Positions 7,341 to 16,429 of a stretch of 64,000 nt of DNA are shown here, one piece after another. The position numbers and the translations under genes are program-made. The DNA is from Rhodobacter sp. Har01 (lineage in GTDB: Bacteria > Pseudomonadota > Alphaproteobacteria > Rhodobacterales > Rhodobacteraceae). The notes beneath the pieces are model-generated. The model was not told the DNA's origin. It did no database searches and saw nothing but the letters and a program-made list of their open reading frames with translations. The stretch is taken from the NCBI RefSeq assembly GCF_020564565.1, contig NZ_JAJCTD010000008.1, positions 1 through 64,000 on the forward strand. Reading direction: 5' to 3'. Each line of letters opens with the position of its first letter. Positions within the stretch are counted from its first letter, which is position 1.

Positions 7341-8150
7341 ATGGCGGACGTGCCGGGAATCGTGGTGACGGGGGTATCCGGCCGGATGGGCCGGATGCTG
7401 GTAAAGACGATTGCCGACAGCGGGCGGGCGCGGCTGGTGGCGGGGGTGGAACGCGAGGGGCACCCTTGGGTGGGCCGCGACATTGGCGAGGCGATGGGCG
7501 GGCCGGCGCTGGGGGTGACGGTCACCGATGACCCGGTCGAGGCCTTTGCCCGGGCGCAGGGGGTGGTGGACTTCACCACTCCGGCCGCGACGGTGGAGTT
7601 CGCCGGGCTGGCGGCGCAGGCGCGGGTTTGCCATGTGATCGGCACCACCGGGCTTGAGGCCGCGCATCTGGAAAGGATCGCCGCGGCGGCGCGGCATGCG
7701 GTGATCGTGCGGGCGGGGAACATGTCCCTTGGCGTCAACCTCCTGGTGCGGATGACGCAGAAGATCGCCGCCGCGCTGGACGAGGATTGGGACGTGGAAA
7801 TCGTCGAGGCGCATCACCGGGCCAAGGTGGATGCGCCATCCGGCACGGCGCTGATGCTGGGCCGCGCGGCGGCCGAGGGGCGCGGGGTCAGCCTGGAGAA
7901 TTCCATCGTCTCGGGGCGCGACGGAATCACCGGGGCGCGGGTCCGCGGGGCCATCGGCTTTGCGGCGGTGCGCGGCGGCGACATCGTGGGCGAGCACGAC
8001 GTGATCTTTGCCGCCGACGGCGAGCGGGTGGTGCTGCGCCATGTGGCGACCGACCGGGCGATCTTTGCCCGCGGGGCCTTGCGGGCGGTGCTCTGGGGGC
8101 AGGGGCAGAAGCCGGGCGAATATGACATGATGAACGTGCTGGGGCTCTGA
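7341..8150 (+). CDS. dapB: 4-hydroxy-tetrahydrodipicolinate reductase
   Basis: 269 residues. DapB reduces 4-hydroxy-tetrahydrodipicolinate with NAD(P)H in lysine/diaminopimelate synthesis. The N-terminal nucleotide-binding loop is [34 protein letters not shown] and the signature [15 protein letters not shown] are present. The ATG at 7341 has GGAGG 8 nt upstream; an upstream GTG (7326) overlaps that SD and is rejected. Divergent from rbfA. Confidence 0.97.
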   Translation: MADVPGIVVTGVSGRMGRMLVKTIADSGRARLVAGVEREGHPWVGRDIGEAMGGPALGVTVTDDPVEAFARAQGVVDFTTPAATVEFAGLAAQARVCHVIGTTGLEAAHLERIAAAARHAVIVRAGNMSLGVNLLVRMTQKIAAALDEDWDVEIVEAHHRAKVDAPSGTALMLGRAAAEGRGVSLENSIVSGRDGITGARVRGAIGFAAVRGGDIVGEHDVIFAADGERVVLRHVATDRAIFARGALRAVLWGQGQKPGEYDMMNVLGL

Positions 8151-8207
8151 CCTTCGGGTCGGCCCCGGTTGAAGACCGGCATCGCGGGTTGATCCTGACG
8201 CCGCATG

Positions 8208-8229
8208 CCCGTCCCGCCTGGCGGGCGGG
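8208..8229 (+). terminator. GC hairpin after dapB (no U-tract)
   Basis: CCCG-t-CCCGC, loop ctg, GCGGG-CGGG forms a nine-bp stem with one bulge. It lies directly before the Pho-box-like repeats. With no run of T after it, termination is uncertain; it may simply insulate dapB from the next operon. Confidence 0.35.
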
Positions 8230-8230
8230 T

Positions 8231-8270
8231 CTGTCGCATTCCTGTGATGGGCGCGTCGTCTGGCGGTCAT
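8231..8270 (+). promoter_or_regulatory. Candidate tandem Pho box before the phn-1 operon
   Basis: CTGTCGC-ATTC-CTGTGAT (8231-8248) matches the PHO-box layout of two CTGTCAT-like 7-mers 4 nt apart. In the same 11-bp register follow GCGTCGT (8253) and CGGTCAT (8264). GATGAT (8276-8281), a weak -10, follows the last repeat. The downstream genes are phosphonate-type transporters, which supports PhoB control. No computation of significance was possible. Confidence 0.65.
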
Positions 8271-8315
8271 GCTCCGATGATAGGCGGGCGCTGTCCATTC
8301 ATCCCGGAGAACGCC

Positions 8316-9182
8316 ATGAGAACCCTTTTCGCCACGGGCATCCTGACCGCAGGCCTGTTCGTCGCCGTGCAGGCCGCCGCGCAGGAGACCATCCGTTTTG
8401 CCGTGACCGACATCGACGGGCTTGAGGCGCTGCAGCGCGAGATGGGGCCGTTCAAGGACGCCTTCGAAGCCGCCTCGGGCCTGACGGTCGAATTCTTCCC
8501 GGTCTCGGGGCGCACCGTGGCGGTCGAGGCGATGGCCGCCGACCAGATCGACTTCGTGCTGACCGGCCCGGCGGAATACGTGGTGTTCAACGCCCGGCTT
8601 GACGCGCAGCCGGTGGTGACCTGGGTCCGCCCCGACTACTATTCCACCCTCGTCGTGCTGGATGCCAGCCCGGCGCAAACGCCGGCCGACCTCAAGGGCG
8701 GAAAGGTCTCGTTCGGCGAGATCGGCTCGACCTCGCAGCACCTTGGCCCGGTGACGCTGCTGTCCGAGGCCGGCCTGACCTATGCCACCGACTACGAGCC
8801 GGTGTTCCTGAACCGCAACGTCGCTGTCGAGGCGCTGATCAACGGCGAGATCGCCGCCATCGGCCTGAACCGCACCCACATCGACAGCATCACCGAAAAA
8901 TTCCCCGACCAGAAGTTCCGCACCATCGCCAAGGGCATCACGCTGCCGAACGATGTGCTGCTCGTCTCGCCCAAGGTGGCGCCCGAGGTGGTGGAAACCG
9001 TCCGCAAGACCTTTGCGGATAAGGGCGACGAGCTGCTGGCGGCGCTGACCTCGACGGAAGAGAACGCCAAGTATATCGGCGGTGCCTTCGGAGCTGCCGT
9101 GACCGATGCCGATTACGACGTCGTGCGCCAGATGTATGTCAACGTCGGTATCACCGAGTTCACCGAATTCGTCGGCCAGTGA
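8316..9182 (+). CDS. Phosphonate/phosphite-type ABC transporter substrate-binding protein
   Basis: 288 residues with a signal peptide ending near AVQAAAQ. It is a PhnD-family periplasmic binding protein: ETIRFAVTDIDGLEALQREM, then GRTVAVEAMAADQIDFVLTGPAEYVV, and KGGKVSFGEIGSTSQHLGP, the family's usual order. The start at 8316 has GGAGA 5 nt upstream. It is the first gene of a six-gene operon. The ligand is unknown: the PhnD family covers phosphonates, phosphite and hypophosphite. It is clearly different from the second PhnD in the window (14585). Confidence 0.88.
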   Translation: MRTLFATGILTAGLFVAVQAAAQETIRFAVTDIDGLEALQREMGPFKDAFEAASGLTVEFFPVSGRTVAVEAMAADQIDFVLTGPAEYVVFNARLDAQPVVTWVRPDYYSTLVVLDASPAQTPADLKGGKVSFGEIGSTSQHLGPVTLLSEAGLTYATDYEPVFLNRNVAVEALINGEIAAIGLNRTHIDSITEKFPDQKFRTIAKGITLPNDVLLVSPKVAPEVVETVRKTFADKGDELLAALTSTEENAKYIGGAFGAAVTDADYDVVRQMYVNVGITEFTEFVGQ

Positions 9183-9189
9183 CCGGCCG

Positions 9190-9996
9190 ATGAACGCGCC
9201 CGCGCATCCGGCGCAGGTCTTGGCGGGGTCCGTTGCGGCGGGCCCCGTGCTTGCCGTTGACGGCCTGTCCCGCGCCTTCTCCGGGAGCAAGGTGCTGGAC
9301 GGGCTGAGCTTCGTCGTTCCCGCCGGTCAGGCCACCGCGCTGATCGGGGCCAACGGGTCGGGCAAGTCGACGCTGCTCAAATGCCTGATCCGGCTGGGTG
9401 GCGAACCCGATGCCGGCCGGATTCAGATGCTGGGCTGCGACGTGCGGGCGCTGCCGCCACGCGACCTGCGCCGGTTCCGGGCGCGGGTGGGCATGGTCTG
9501 GCAGCGGCACAACCTGGTGCCGCGGCTGTCGGCGCTGTCGAACGTGACCCACGGCGTGCAGGCGCGGCTGTCCGGCCCGCGCAGCTGGTTCCAGGCGCTG
9601 GCCCCGGCCGAGGTTCGGGCCGAGGCGATGGCCTGCCTTGACCGTGTCGGCCTGGCCGACCGCGCCATGGCGCGGGTTGACGGGCTTTCCGGCGGGCAAC
9701 AGCAGCGCGTCGCCATCGCGCGGATGCTGATGCAGCGCCCCGAGTTCATCCTGGCCGACGAACCCGACGCCAGCCTTGATCCGCAGACCGGCCAAGAGGT
9801 GATGGCGCTGCTTCTGGGTCTGGTCCGGCAGGACGGGCTGTCGCTCTTGGTGATCTCGCACCGGCTGGAACACACGCTTGCCTTCTCCGACCGCATCCTG
9901 GGCCTGGCCCAGGGCCGCATCGCGCTGGACCTGCCCACCGCGCAGGCCAATGAACCGGGCCTGCGCCGGTTCTTCGACCACGGGGTCGCCGCATGA
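9190..9996 (+). CDS. Phosphonate-type ABC transporter ATPase (PhnC-like)
   Basis: 268 residues. Walker A is GANGSGKST, the signature is [15 protein letters not shown], and Walker B is FILADEPDASLD, with H-loop ISHR. It energises the importer formed with the binding protein before it and the permease after it. The start MNAPAHPAQ lies 7 bp after the upstream stop; a longer frame overlapping the previous gene is unlikely. The 3' end overlaps the permease start by ATGA. PhnC-like by context and length. Confidence 0.9.
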   Translation: MNAPAHPAQVLAGSVAAGPVLAVDGLSRAFSGSKVLDGLSFVVPAGQATALIGANGSGKSTLLKCLIRLGGEPDAGRIQMLGCDVRALPPRDLRRFRARVGMVWQRHNLVPRLSALSNVTHGVQARLSGPRSWFQALAPAEVRAEAMACLDRVGLADRAMARVDGLSGGQQQRVAIARMLMQRPEFILADEPDASLDPQTGQEVMALLLGLVRQDGLSLLVISHRLEHTLAFSDRILGLAQGRIALDLPTAQANEPGLRRFFDHGVAA

Positions 9997-10790
9997 CGGC
10001 GGCCGTCGCCCCGACCCGGTTCCGCCGCCGCAGCCTGGCGGAATACACCGGGCTGGTGCTGGTGCTGGCGCTGGTCGTCTCCTCGCTGGCCGCCACCGCG
10101 CCCTCGCTGGACAAGATCGGCCGCGGCGTCGCCCGGCTGTTCGCGCCCTCGGGCCTGGTCATGCAGATGTTCCCGCCGGATTTCAGCCGCATCGTCCCGA
10201 TCGGCTGGAAGCTGCTGGAAACCCTGCAGATGGCCGTTGCCGGTTGTGCCCTGGGGCTGGTCTTCGCGCTGCCCTTCGCCATCCTGGCGACCGACCGGCT
10301 GTCGCCGCACCCGCTGATCCGCACCGCCGCCCGCGCCCTGATCGCGCTGTTTCGCACCGTGCCCGATCTGGTCTGGGCGATTGTCTTCATCATCGTCGTC
10401 GGTCTTGGCCCTGCCGCCGGGGTGCTGGCGATCATGGTTGACAAGATCGGCTTTGCCGGCCGCTTCTTCGCCGAGGCGATGGAGGAAACCGACCCCGGCC
10501 CGCAGGACGCCCTGCGCGCCATCGGCGCCTCGCGCCTGGGCCTGATCGTTTCGGCGGTAATCCCGGCCAGCCTGCCCTCGTTCACCGCCACCTCGCTGTT
10601 CGCGCTGGAAAAATCGGTGCGCGGCTCGGCCGCGCTGGGGCTTGTCGGCGCCGGCGGCATCGGGGTCGACCTCAAGGTCGCGTTCGACCTTTTCAACTAC
10701 GACGAGGCGCTTGCCATCATCCTGATGATGCTCGCCCTCGTCATCGCCGTCGAGCAGGGCTCGGGCTGGATCCGAAGGAAACTCATATGA
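9993..10790 (+). CDS. Phosphonate-type ABC transporter permease (PhnE-like)
   Basis: 265 residues with about six membrane segments. It is a PhnE-family inner-membrane permease: the IALFRTVPDLVWAIVFI and EAMEETDPGPQDALRAIGASRLG stretches correspond to the ATPase-coupling loop, and GSAALGLVGAGGIGVDL is the conserved C-terminal motif. The operon has only this one permease, implying a homodimer, unlike the two-permease system at 15545-17763. It overlaps its neighbours by 4 bp on each side. Confidence 0.9.
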   Translation: MTAAVAPTRFRRRSLAEYTGLVLVLALVVSSLAATAPSLDKIGRGVARLFAPSGLVMQMFPPDFSRIVPIGWKLLETLQMAVAGCALGLVFALPFAILATDRLSPHPLIRTAARALIALFRTVPDLVWAIVFIIVVGLGPAAGVLAIMVDKIGFAGRFFAEAMEETDPGPQDALRAIGASRLGLIVSAVIPASLPSFTATSLFALEKSVRGSAALGLVGAGGIGVDLKVAFDLFNYDEALAIILMMLALVIAVEQGSGWIRRKLI

Positions 10791-11458
10791 CGACCGCGCA
10801 ACCCACCGACACCGCCCACCAGTATTGGAACGCCGAGTGGCAGCAGGCCGATGCCGGCAGCCCCTGGGCAAAGGCCGAACCCTGGGTGACGGACCACGCC
10901 GGCACCCTGCCGCCCGGCAGCCGCATCCTGGACCTGGGCGCCGGTATCGGCCGCCACGCGCTGGCCTTTGCGGCGATGGGCCACCAGGTCACCGCGCTGG
11001 ACGCCGCCGAAGCCTCTGTCGCCGCCGTCAAGGCCTCCGCCGTTGCCCAGGGCGCCGCGCTGGACATCCGCCTGGCCGCGATGACCGACCTGCCCTTCGA
11101 CTCCGCCAGCTTCGACCATGTCCTCGCCTGGAACGTCATCTACCACGGTGACGAAAGCGTGGTCCGCCGCACCCTGGCCGAGGTTCACCGCGTGTTGCGC
11201 CCCGGCGGCACCTTCATGGCCACCATGCTGTCGAACCGCCGCCTGGCGGTCGAGCGCGCCAAGGCCCCCGGGCATGAGATCAGCCGCCACACCTGGGTTT
11301 TCGAAGGCCCCGGCGACAAGGTCCACCCGCATCACTTCTGCAATGCGGCCGATCTGGTTGCCCTCCTGCACGGGTTCGAGCCGTTCACCCTTTACGACCG
11401 CCCGCATGACAAGCCCGGCTCCTGGCACTGGCATTTCCTGGCCGAGCGTCTGGCATGA
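10787..11458 (+). CDS. Class I SAM-dependent methyltransferase in the phn-1 operon
   Basis: 223 residues. A Rossmann methyltransferase fold is shown by ILDLGAGIGRHA (SAM-binding loop, about 47-58), the acidic VTALDAAE, DLPFDSASFDHVLAWNVIYH and VHRVLRPGGTFMATML. The substrate is unknown. It is coupled to the upstream permease and downstream PhnM-like gene by ATGA overlaps, so it is made stoichiometrically with them. Methylation of a phosphonate-derived intermediate or of a lipid head group are both possible; neither is demonstrated by sequence. Confidence 0.85.
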   Translation: MTTAQPTDTAHQYWNAEWQQADAGSPWAKAEPWVTDHAGTLPPGSRILDLGAGIGRHALAFAAMGHQVTALDAAEASVAAVKASAVAQGAALDIRLAAMTDLPFDSASFDHVLAWNVIYHGDESVVRRTLAEVHRVLRPGGTFMATMLSNRRLAVERAKAPGHEISRHTWVFEGPGDKVHPHHFCNAADLVALLHGFEPFTLYDRPHDKPGSWHWHFLAERLA

Positions 11459-12702
11459 GCGCCGAGCTGATCGAAGGCGCCAGCCTGGTGCTGGATGACC
11501 GGATCGAGACCGCCTCGGTCCGCATCGAGGACGGCCGCATCACCGGCCTGGACGTCGCCCGAGACGGCGCCAGCGTGATCCCCGCCCGCGGCCGCCTGCT
11601 GGCCCCCGCCTTCGTCGATGTTCACGGCGATGCCTTCGAACGCCAGCTCATGCCGCGCCCCGGCGTCACCGTGCCGACCGAGGCGGCACTGCTGGAAACC
11701 GATCGGCAACTGGCCGCGAACGGCATCGCCACCGCCTACCACGCCCTGACCCTGTCGTGGGAGCCGGGCCTGCGCAGCGTGGAAACCGGCTGGCAGGTCG
11801 TCCGGGCGCTGCACGCCCTGCGGCATCGGCTGACCGCCGACAACCGCGTCCAGCTGCGCTGGGAAACCTTCTGCCCCGAGGCAGAGCCGCTGATCGAGCA
11901 TGTCCTCCGCGGCACCGATTCCGGTTTGGACCGGCCCTCGCTGGCGTTCAACGACCACACCACCGCGGCGCTGCTGCACCCCGAGGTCGCCCTGCACGAC
12001 CGCCCCTTCGACCATGCCCCCGACTACCCGGTCACCGAACTGACCGCCCCCGGCTTCCTGCACAAGATGGCCGACCGGGCGAAACGCGCCCACATGACCA
12101 CCGCCGAATTCGTCGCCCTGATCGCCGATGTCTGGGCGCGGCGCCCCGAGGTGCCCGGCCACATCGACCGCATCGCCGCGCTGGCCCGCGCCCATGCCGT
12201 GCCGATGCTCAGCCATGACGACAGCCAGCCGACGACCCGCAGCTACTATCGCGGCCTCGGCGCAACCGTGGCCGAATTCCCCATGCACGAACGGGTGTTC
12301 CTTGCGGCCCGCGAGGCCGGCGATGCCATCGTCCTGGGCGCCCCCAACGCCATGCGCGGCGGCAGCCACCTCGGCAGCCCCGGCGCGGCCGAGATGATAG
12401 CGCGCGGCCTCTGCGACATCCTCGCCTCCGACTACTATTACCCCGCCATGCTGGGCGCCGTGGTCCGCCTGCACGCCGACGGCGTGGCGCCGCTGCCGGC
12501 GCTGTGGCGGCTGGTCGCCGCCAACCCCGCCGCCGCGATGGGCCTCAACGACCGCGGCCGCATCGCGCCCGGCCTGCGCGCCGACCTCTTGCTGCTCGAC
12601 TGGCCCGAGGGCCACGCCCCCGCGCCCCTGCGCACCTGGGTGTCGCGTCGCGGCGGCTATTCCTGCCTGCCGTCCGTCCGCCAGCCCGAACCCGTCCACT
12701 GA
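11455..12702 (+). CDS. PhnM-family amidohydrolase (paralogue 1)
   Basis: 415 residues, longer than the canonical PhnM at 25121. It is an amidohydrolase-superfamily protein with the PhnM marks: FVDVHGDAFERQLMPRPGV (metal-binding HxD replaced by HGD, as in this branch), PMLSHDDSQP, LGAPNAMRGGSHLG and ILASDYYYPAML. Classical PhnM removes diphosphate from alpha-D-ribose 1-methylphosphonate 5-triphosphate. This copy lies apart from phnGHIJ and beside a methyltransferase and an acyltransferase, so it may act on a different substrate. ATGA-coupled to the methyltransferase. Confidence 0.85.
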   Translation: MSAELIEGASLVLDDRIETASVRIEDGRITGLDVARDGASVIPARGRLLAPAFVDVHGDAFERQLMPRPGVTVPTEAALLETDRQLAANGIATAYHALTLSWEPGLRSVETGWQVVRALHALRHRLTADNRVQLRWETFCPEAEPLIEHVLRGTDSGLDRPSLAFNDHTTAALLHPEVALHDRPFDHAPDYPVTELTAPGFLHKMADRAKRAHMTTAEFVALIADVWARRPEVPGHIDRIAALARAHAVPMLSHDDSQPTTRSYYRGLGATVAEFPMHERVFLAAREAGDAIVLGAPNAMRGGSHLGSPGAAEMIARGLCDILASDYYYPAMLGAVVRLHADGVAPLPALWRLVAANPAAAMGLNDRGRIAPGLRADLLLLDWPEGHAPAPLRTWVSRRGGYSCLPSVRQPEPVH

Positions 12703-12727
12703 CCGCCCTGCCTCAGGAGCAACGCCC

Positions 12728-13633
12728 ATGATGTCCGACGCGCTGACCTTCGACATCGACCCGATGCCGCCGCCGGTGACCTTCACCTATGCGCACCCCG
12801 GCCAGTCGCCGCTGCGCCGCGGCCTGATCCAGATGGTCGAGACCCTGTCCGGGCGGCCGCGGCTGCAGCGGCTGTATCTCGACTGGGTGGCCTATGGCCG
12901 GCAGCCCGGCGAATCCGTCTTCGCGGCGGCGCAGCGGCTGCTGGGGGTCAAGACGCAGATCGAAGGCCGGGCGAACCTGGCCGCGGTCCCGAACGAAGGC
13001 GGGCTTCTGCTGGTGGCCAACCATCCCTTCGGCATCGTCGACGGGCTGGCCATCGGCGATCTGGGCATGCGCCTGCGCGGCAACGTCCGCATCCTGACCA
13101 ACAGCCTGCTGTGCCGGGTGCCCGAAGTGGACCCGCACCTGTTGCCGGTCGATTTTTCCGGCACGCCCGAGGCGCGCCGGCTGACCGGCGAGACGCGGCG
13201 CAAGGCGGCCGAGTTGCTTGCGGCGGGCAAGGTGGTGGCCATCTTTCCAGGCGGCGGGGTGGCGACCGCGAACCGGCCCTGGCGCGGCCGGGCGGTGGAT
13301 TCGCCCTGGCATCCCTTCGTCGGCCGGTTGGCGACCATTCCCGGCGTGACCACGCTGCCGCTGCATTTCTCCGGCCAGAACTCGCGCCTGTTCCAACTGG
13401 CCAGCCATGCCTCCTATCCGCTGCGGGTGGCGCTGATCTTCCACGAGACCCGGCGTCGCATCGGCCGACCGGTCACGCTGAACATCGGGGCCCCCCTCGC
13501 CGCCGCGGACCTGCGCCGCCTGGATCGCGACGCCGTGGCCAAGACCCTGCGCCACAGCACCATGGCGCTTGCCATGCCCGCCCTTGCCGATCCTGACGAA
13601 GCCTTCGCCTGGCCGTCGCACATCCGCTGGTGA
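12728..13633 (+). CDS. Lysophospholipid acyltransferase family protein
   Basis: 301 residues. It is a PlsC-like acyltransferase domain: ANHPFGIVDG is the catalytic His...Asp block (His then Asp six residues on, as in the HPxGxxDG subgroup), and VVAIFPGGGVAT corresponds to the FPEG motif. The SD caggagc lies 7-10 nt upstream, so the gene is translated on its own, 25 bp after the PhnM-like gene. It is probably membrane-associated and transfers acyl chains to a glycerolipid or amino-lipid acceptor. Its place at the end of a phosphonate-type operon hints at lipid turnover during phosphate limitation, which is inference. Confidence 0.82.
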   Translation: MMSDALTFDIDPMPPPVTFTYAHPGQSPLRRGLIQMVETLSGRPRLQRLYLDWVAYGRQPGESVFAAAQRLLGVKTQIEGRANLAAVPNEGGLLLVANHPFGIVDGLAIGDLGMRLRGNVRILTNSLLCRVPEVDPHLLPVDFSGTPEARRLTGETRRKAAELLAAGKVVAIFPGGGVATANRPWRGRAVDSPWHPFVGRLATIPGVTTLPLHFSGQNSRLFQLASHASYPLRVALIFHETRRRIGRPVTLNIGAPLAAADLRRLDRDAVAKTLRHSTMALAMPALADPDEAFAWPSHIRW

Positions 13634-13651
13634 CGCGCCGGACCGGGACTG

Positions 13652-13691
13652 CCGTCATGCAAGTTTCACGCGATTGAAGGGCGGCTGTCAC
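13652..13691 (+). promoter_or_regulatory. Candidate tandem Pho box and promoter before phnC
   Basis: CCGTCAT-GCAA-GTTTCAC (13652-13669) is a PHO-box match, 14 of 18 bases identical to the site at 19161. Further repeats fall in the same 11-bp register, the best being CTGTCAC (13685-13691). Ten nt after that comes TACGAC (13702-13707), the spacing between the last Pho half-site and the -10 seen in E. coli phoA. Strong evidence by pattern; not tested statistically. Confidence 0.75.
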
Positions 13692-13737
13692 ATCGTGTGG
13701 ATACGACCGCCGGCAGTGACCGCCTGGGGGTGTGCCG

Positions 13738-14556
13738 ATGCTGGAAGTCAAAGGCCTGACGCGCCTGTTCGGCCAAAAGGCCGCCGTGGACAACGTCAGC
13801 TTTGCCGTCGACCGCCCAGCCTTCGTGGGCATCATCGGCCGTTCCGGCGCGGGCAAGTCCACCCTCCTGCGGATGCTGAACCGGCTGACCGACGCCACCT
13901 CGGGCGAGGTCCTGGTCGAAGGCCGCAACATCCTGGCGCTCAAGGGCACGCAGGCTCGCGCCTGGCAATCGCAATGCGCGATGATCTTCCAGCAGTTCAA
14001 CCTGGTGCCGCGGATGGACGTGGCCTCGAACGTGCTGCACGGCATCCTCAACCGCCGCAGCACCCTGCAGACCATGTTCAACCTCTGGCCCCGCGCCGAC
14101 ATCCTGCGCGCGCTCGACATCCTTGATCGCCTCGGCATCGCGGAACAGGCACCGAAGCGGGCCGAGGCGCTGTCGGGCGGCCAGCAGCAGCGCGTCGCCA
14201 TCGCCCGGGCGCTGATGCAGGACCCCAGGATCATCCTGGCCGACGAACCCATCGCCTCCCTGGACCCGATGAACGCCCAGGTGGTGATGGACACCCTGCG
14301 GCGGATCAACGTCGAGGACGGCCGCATGGTCATCGCCAACCTGCACACGCTGGACACCGCGCGGCGCTATTGCGACCGGGTGATCGGCATGCGCGACGGC
14401 CGCATCGTGTTCGACGGCGCGCCCGACCAGCTGTCCACCGGCGTCGCCCGCGACATCTACGGCGCCGACGAGACCTTCAACGAAGACGCCACCTCGACCG
14501 CCATCCCCGCCGATGCCTCGGCCGACCGCTCGTACGCGGACGCGATGCTGTCCTGA
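13738..14556 (+). CDS. phnC: Phosphonate ABC transporter ATP-binding protein
   Basis: 272 residues. Walker [10 protein letters not shown], signature [15 protein letters not shown], Walker [14 protein letters not shown]. The [22 protein letters not shown] segment is typical of PhnC. It powers uptake with PhnD and the two PhnE proteins that follow in order. The ATG at 13738 is preceded by GGGGG at 7 nt; an in-frame GTG lies at 13732. First gene of phnCDEE. Confidence 0.95.
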   Translation: MLEVKGLTRLFGQKAAVDNVSFAVDRPAFVGIIGRSGAGKSTLLRMLNRLTDATSGEVLVEGRNILALKGTQARAWQSQCAMIFQQFNLVPRMDVASNVLHGILNRRSTLQTMFNLWPRADILRALDILDRLGIAEQAPKRAEALSGGQQQRVAIARALMQDPRIILADEPIASLDPMNAQVVMDTLRRINVEDGRMVIANLHTLDTARRYCDRVIGMRDGRIVFDGAPDQLSTGVARDIYGADETFNEDATSTAIPADASADRSYADAMLS

Positions 14557-14584
14557 CCCTGAACGACCAACCCACGGAGAACCC

Positions 14585-15481
14585 ATGCAAAAGCTGCTGA
14601 CTGCAACCGCCCTGACCGTGATCCTGGCCTCTGCCGCCCAGGCGCAAGAGATCACCGGTTTCAACATCGGCATCCTTGGCGGCGAGAACGCCCAGGACCG
14701 CCTCGCCTCGACCGAATGCCTGCGGGTGAAGATGGAGGAAACCCTTGGCGTCCCCGTCAAGCTGTTCACCCCGGCCGACTATGACGGCGTGATCCAGGGC
14801 CTTCTGGGCGGCACGCTCGACTATGCCTGGCTGGGCGCCAGCGCCTACGCCAAGGTCTACCTGACCGACCCCGAAGCGGTGGACGTGATGCTGACCAAGC
14901 AGAACGTCGACGGCTCGACCGGCTATTACTCCATCGGCTTCGCCAGGGCCGACAGCGGCATCACCTCGATCGACGATGCCAAGGGCAAGACCTTCGCCTT
15001 CGCCGACCCGAACTCGACCAGCGGTTACCTGGTGCCCGCCGCCGAACTGACGGCCAAGTATGGCAAGCTGGAAGAGTATTTCTCGGACGTGAAGATGTCG
15101 GGCGGGCATGAGCAGACCATCGTCGGCGTCGCCAACGGCGACTTCGCCGCCGGTGTCAGCTGGGCCGATGGTCTGGGCAACTGGGAAGACGGCTACAATT
15201 CGGGCGCCTTCCGCAAGGCCGCCGATGCGGGCCTCGTGGACATGTCGAACCTGGTCGAAATCTGGCGCTCGACCCTGATCCCCGAAGGCCCGATGGTCAT
15301 CCGCCGCGCCCTGCCGCAGGACGTCAAGGACAAGGTCACCCAGCTGACCGCCGACCTGTGGGAAACCGACAAGGAATGCGCCTATGGCGTCGCCGCCGGC
15401 GAGGCCAAGGACTTCGTGCCGGTGAAGCATGAGGACTATCAGGGCATCATCGACGCCCGCAAGCTGCAGGAAGGCCTGTAA
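14585..15481 (+). CDS. phnD: Phosphonate ABC transporter substrate-binding protein
   Basis: 298 residues with signal peptide MQKLLTATALTVILASAAQA. It is a periplasmic PhnD: FNIGILGGENAQDRL, GTLDYAWLGASAYAKVY, TGYYSIGFARADSGI and FADPNSTSGYLVP. It binds alkyl- and amino-phosphonates. A terminator-like hairpin follows it inside the operon, which would favour high levels of this protein over the permeases. Confidence 0.95.
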   Translation: MQKLLTATALTVILASAAQAQEITGFNIGILGGENAQDRLASTECLRVKMEETLGVPVKLFTPADYDGVIQGLLGGTLDYAWLGASAYAKVYLTDPEAVDVMLTKQNVDGSTGYYSIGFARADSGITSIDDAKGKTFAFADPNSTSGYLVPAAELTAKYGKLEEYFSDVKMSGGHEQTIVGVANGDFAAGVSWADGLGNWEDGYNSGAFRKAADAGLVDMSNLVEIWRSTLIPEGPMVIRRALPQDVKDKVTQLTADLWETDKECAYGVAAGEAKDFVPVKHEDYQGIIDARKLQEGL

Positions 15482-15499
15482 GCCCCGCTTCCGCTGCCC

Positions 15500-15528
15500 G
15501 GCCGGATCCCTCTGGGGTCCGGCCTTTT
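15500..15528 (+). terminator. Intra-operon terminator/attenuator between phnD and phnE
   Basis: GGCCGGA (15500-15506) pairs with TCCGGCC (15518-15524); CCC/GGG extends the stem. The hairpin is followed at once by TTTTCCTT. It has the form of an intrinsic terminator and lies 19 nt after the phnD stop and 21 nt before phnE. Partial read-through would set a binding-protein excess over permease. Confidence 0.7.
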
Positions 15529-15544
15529 CCTTGCAGGACACCCC

Positions 15545-16429
15545 ATGGTCGATATCGCCTTCGGGCCCGAACCGGGCCGCCGCCCCGACCTGACAGATGG
15601 CCGCGCGGCCTATCTCGACATGGTCCGCCGCAAGCGGATGTATGGCGGCATCCTCCTGGCGCTGTTCGTGGCGCTGATGGCCTCGGGCTTCATCCTGGCC
15701 AACGACCGCAACGCCGGCGGCTTCTGGGACGGGCTGCCGATGCTGACCGCCTTCCCGTCCGAAGTGTTGTCCGAGGCCTGGGCCACCCGCGCCAACATTC
15801 CCGGCCTGATCGCGGCCCACGTCCCCGCGCTGGTCGAGACGCTGAACATCGCCGCCGTCGCCACCCTCTTGGGCGCCCTTGCGGCCATGGCGCTGGCGCT
15901 GCTGGCCACCCGCGGGCTGGCCCGCTGGCCCCGCGCCATCCCATTCTTCCGCCGCAGCATGGACGCGCTCCGCGCCATCCCGGAAATCGTCATCGCCCTG
16001 GTGCTGATCTTCGTCCTTGGCGGCGGCCCGGTCCCCGCCGTCATCGCCATCGCGCTGCACACCGGCGGCGCCTTGGGCAAGCTCTTCTCGGAAGTGGCCG
16101 AGAACGCCGACCTGCGCCCCGTCGAGGGTCTGGCCTCGGTCGGCGCCAGCTGGGGCCAGCGGATGTGGCTGGGCGTGATCCCGCAGGTCGCGCCGAACTG
16201 GCTGTCCTATGCCCTTTTGCGCTTTGAAATCAACGTCCGCGCCAGCGCCATCCTGGGCTTCGTCGGCTCGGGCGGGATCGGCCACGACCTCAAGATCGCG
16301 ATGCAATGGGGCCAGGGCCGCTATGACGAGGTGGTGGCGATCTTCCTGCTGCTGTTCCTGTCCATCGTGGTGATCGACCGCACCTCGGACCACTTCCGCA
16401 ACCGCCTGGTGAAAGGGTCGCAAGCATGA
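15545..16429 (+). CDS. phnE: Phosphonate ABC transporter permease 1
   Basis: 294 residues with about six membrane segments. PhnE family features are RRSMDALRAIPEIVIALVLIF, FSEVAENADLRPVEGLASVGAS (ATPase contact) and ASAILGFVGSGGIGHDL. It forms the channel with the second, larger PhnE, whose start overlaps its stop by ATGA. The SD (gcagga) is 5 nt upstream of the ATG. Confidence 0.94.
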   Translation: MVDIAFGPEPGRRPDLTDGRAAYLDMVRRKRMYGGILLALFVALMASGFILANDRNAGGFWDGLPMLTAFPSEVLSEAWATRANIPGLIAAHVPALVETLNIAAVATLLGALAAMALALLATRGLARWPRAIPFFRRSMDALRAIPEIVIALVLIFVLGGGPVPAVIAIALHTGGALGKLFSEVAENADLRPVEGLASVGASWGQRMWLGVIPQVAPNWLSYALLRFEINVRASAILGFVGSGGIGHDLKIAMQWGQGRYDEVVAIFLLLFLSIVVIDRTSDHFRNRLVKGSQA

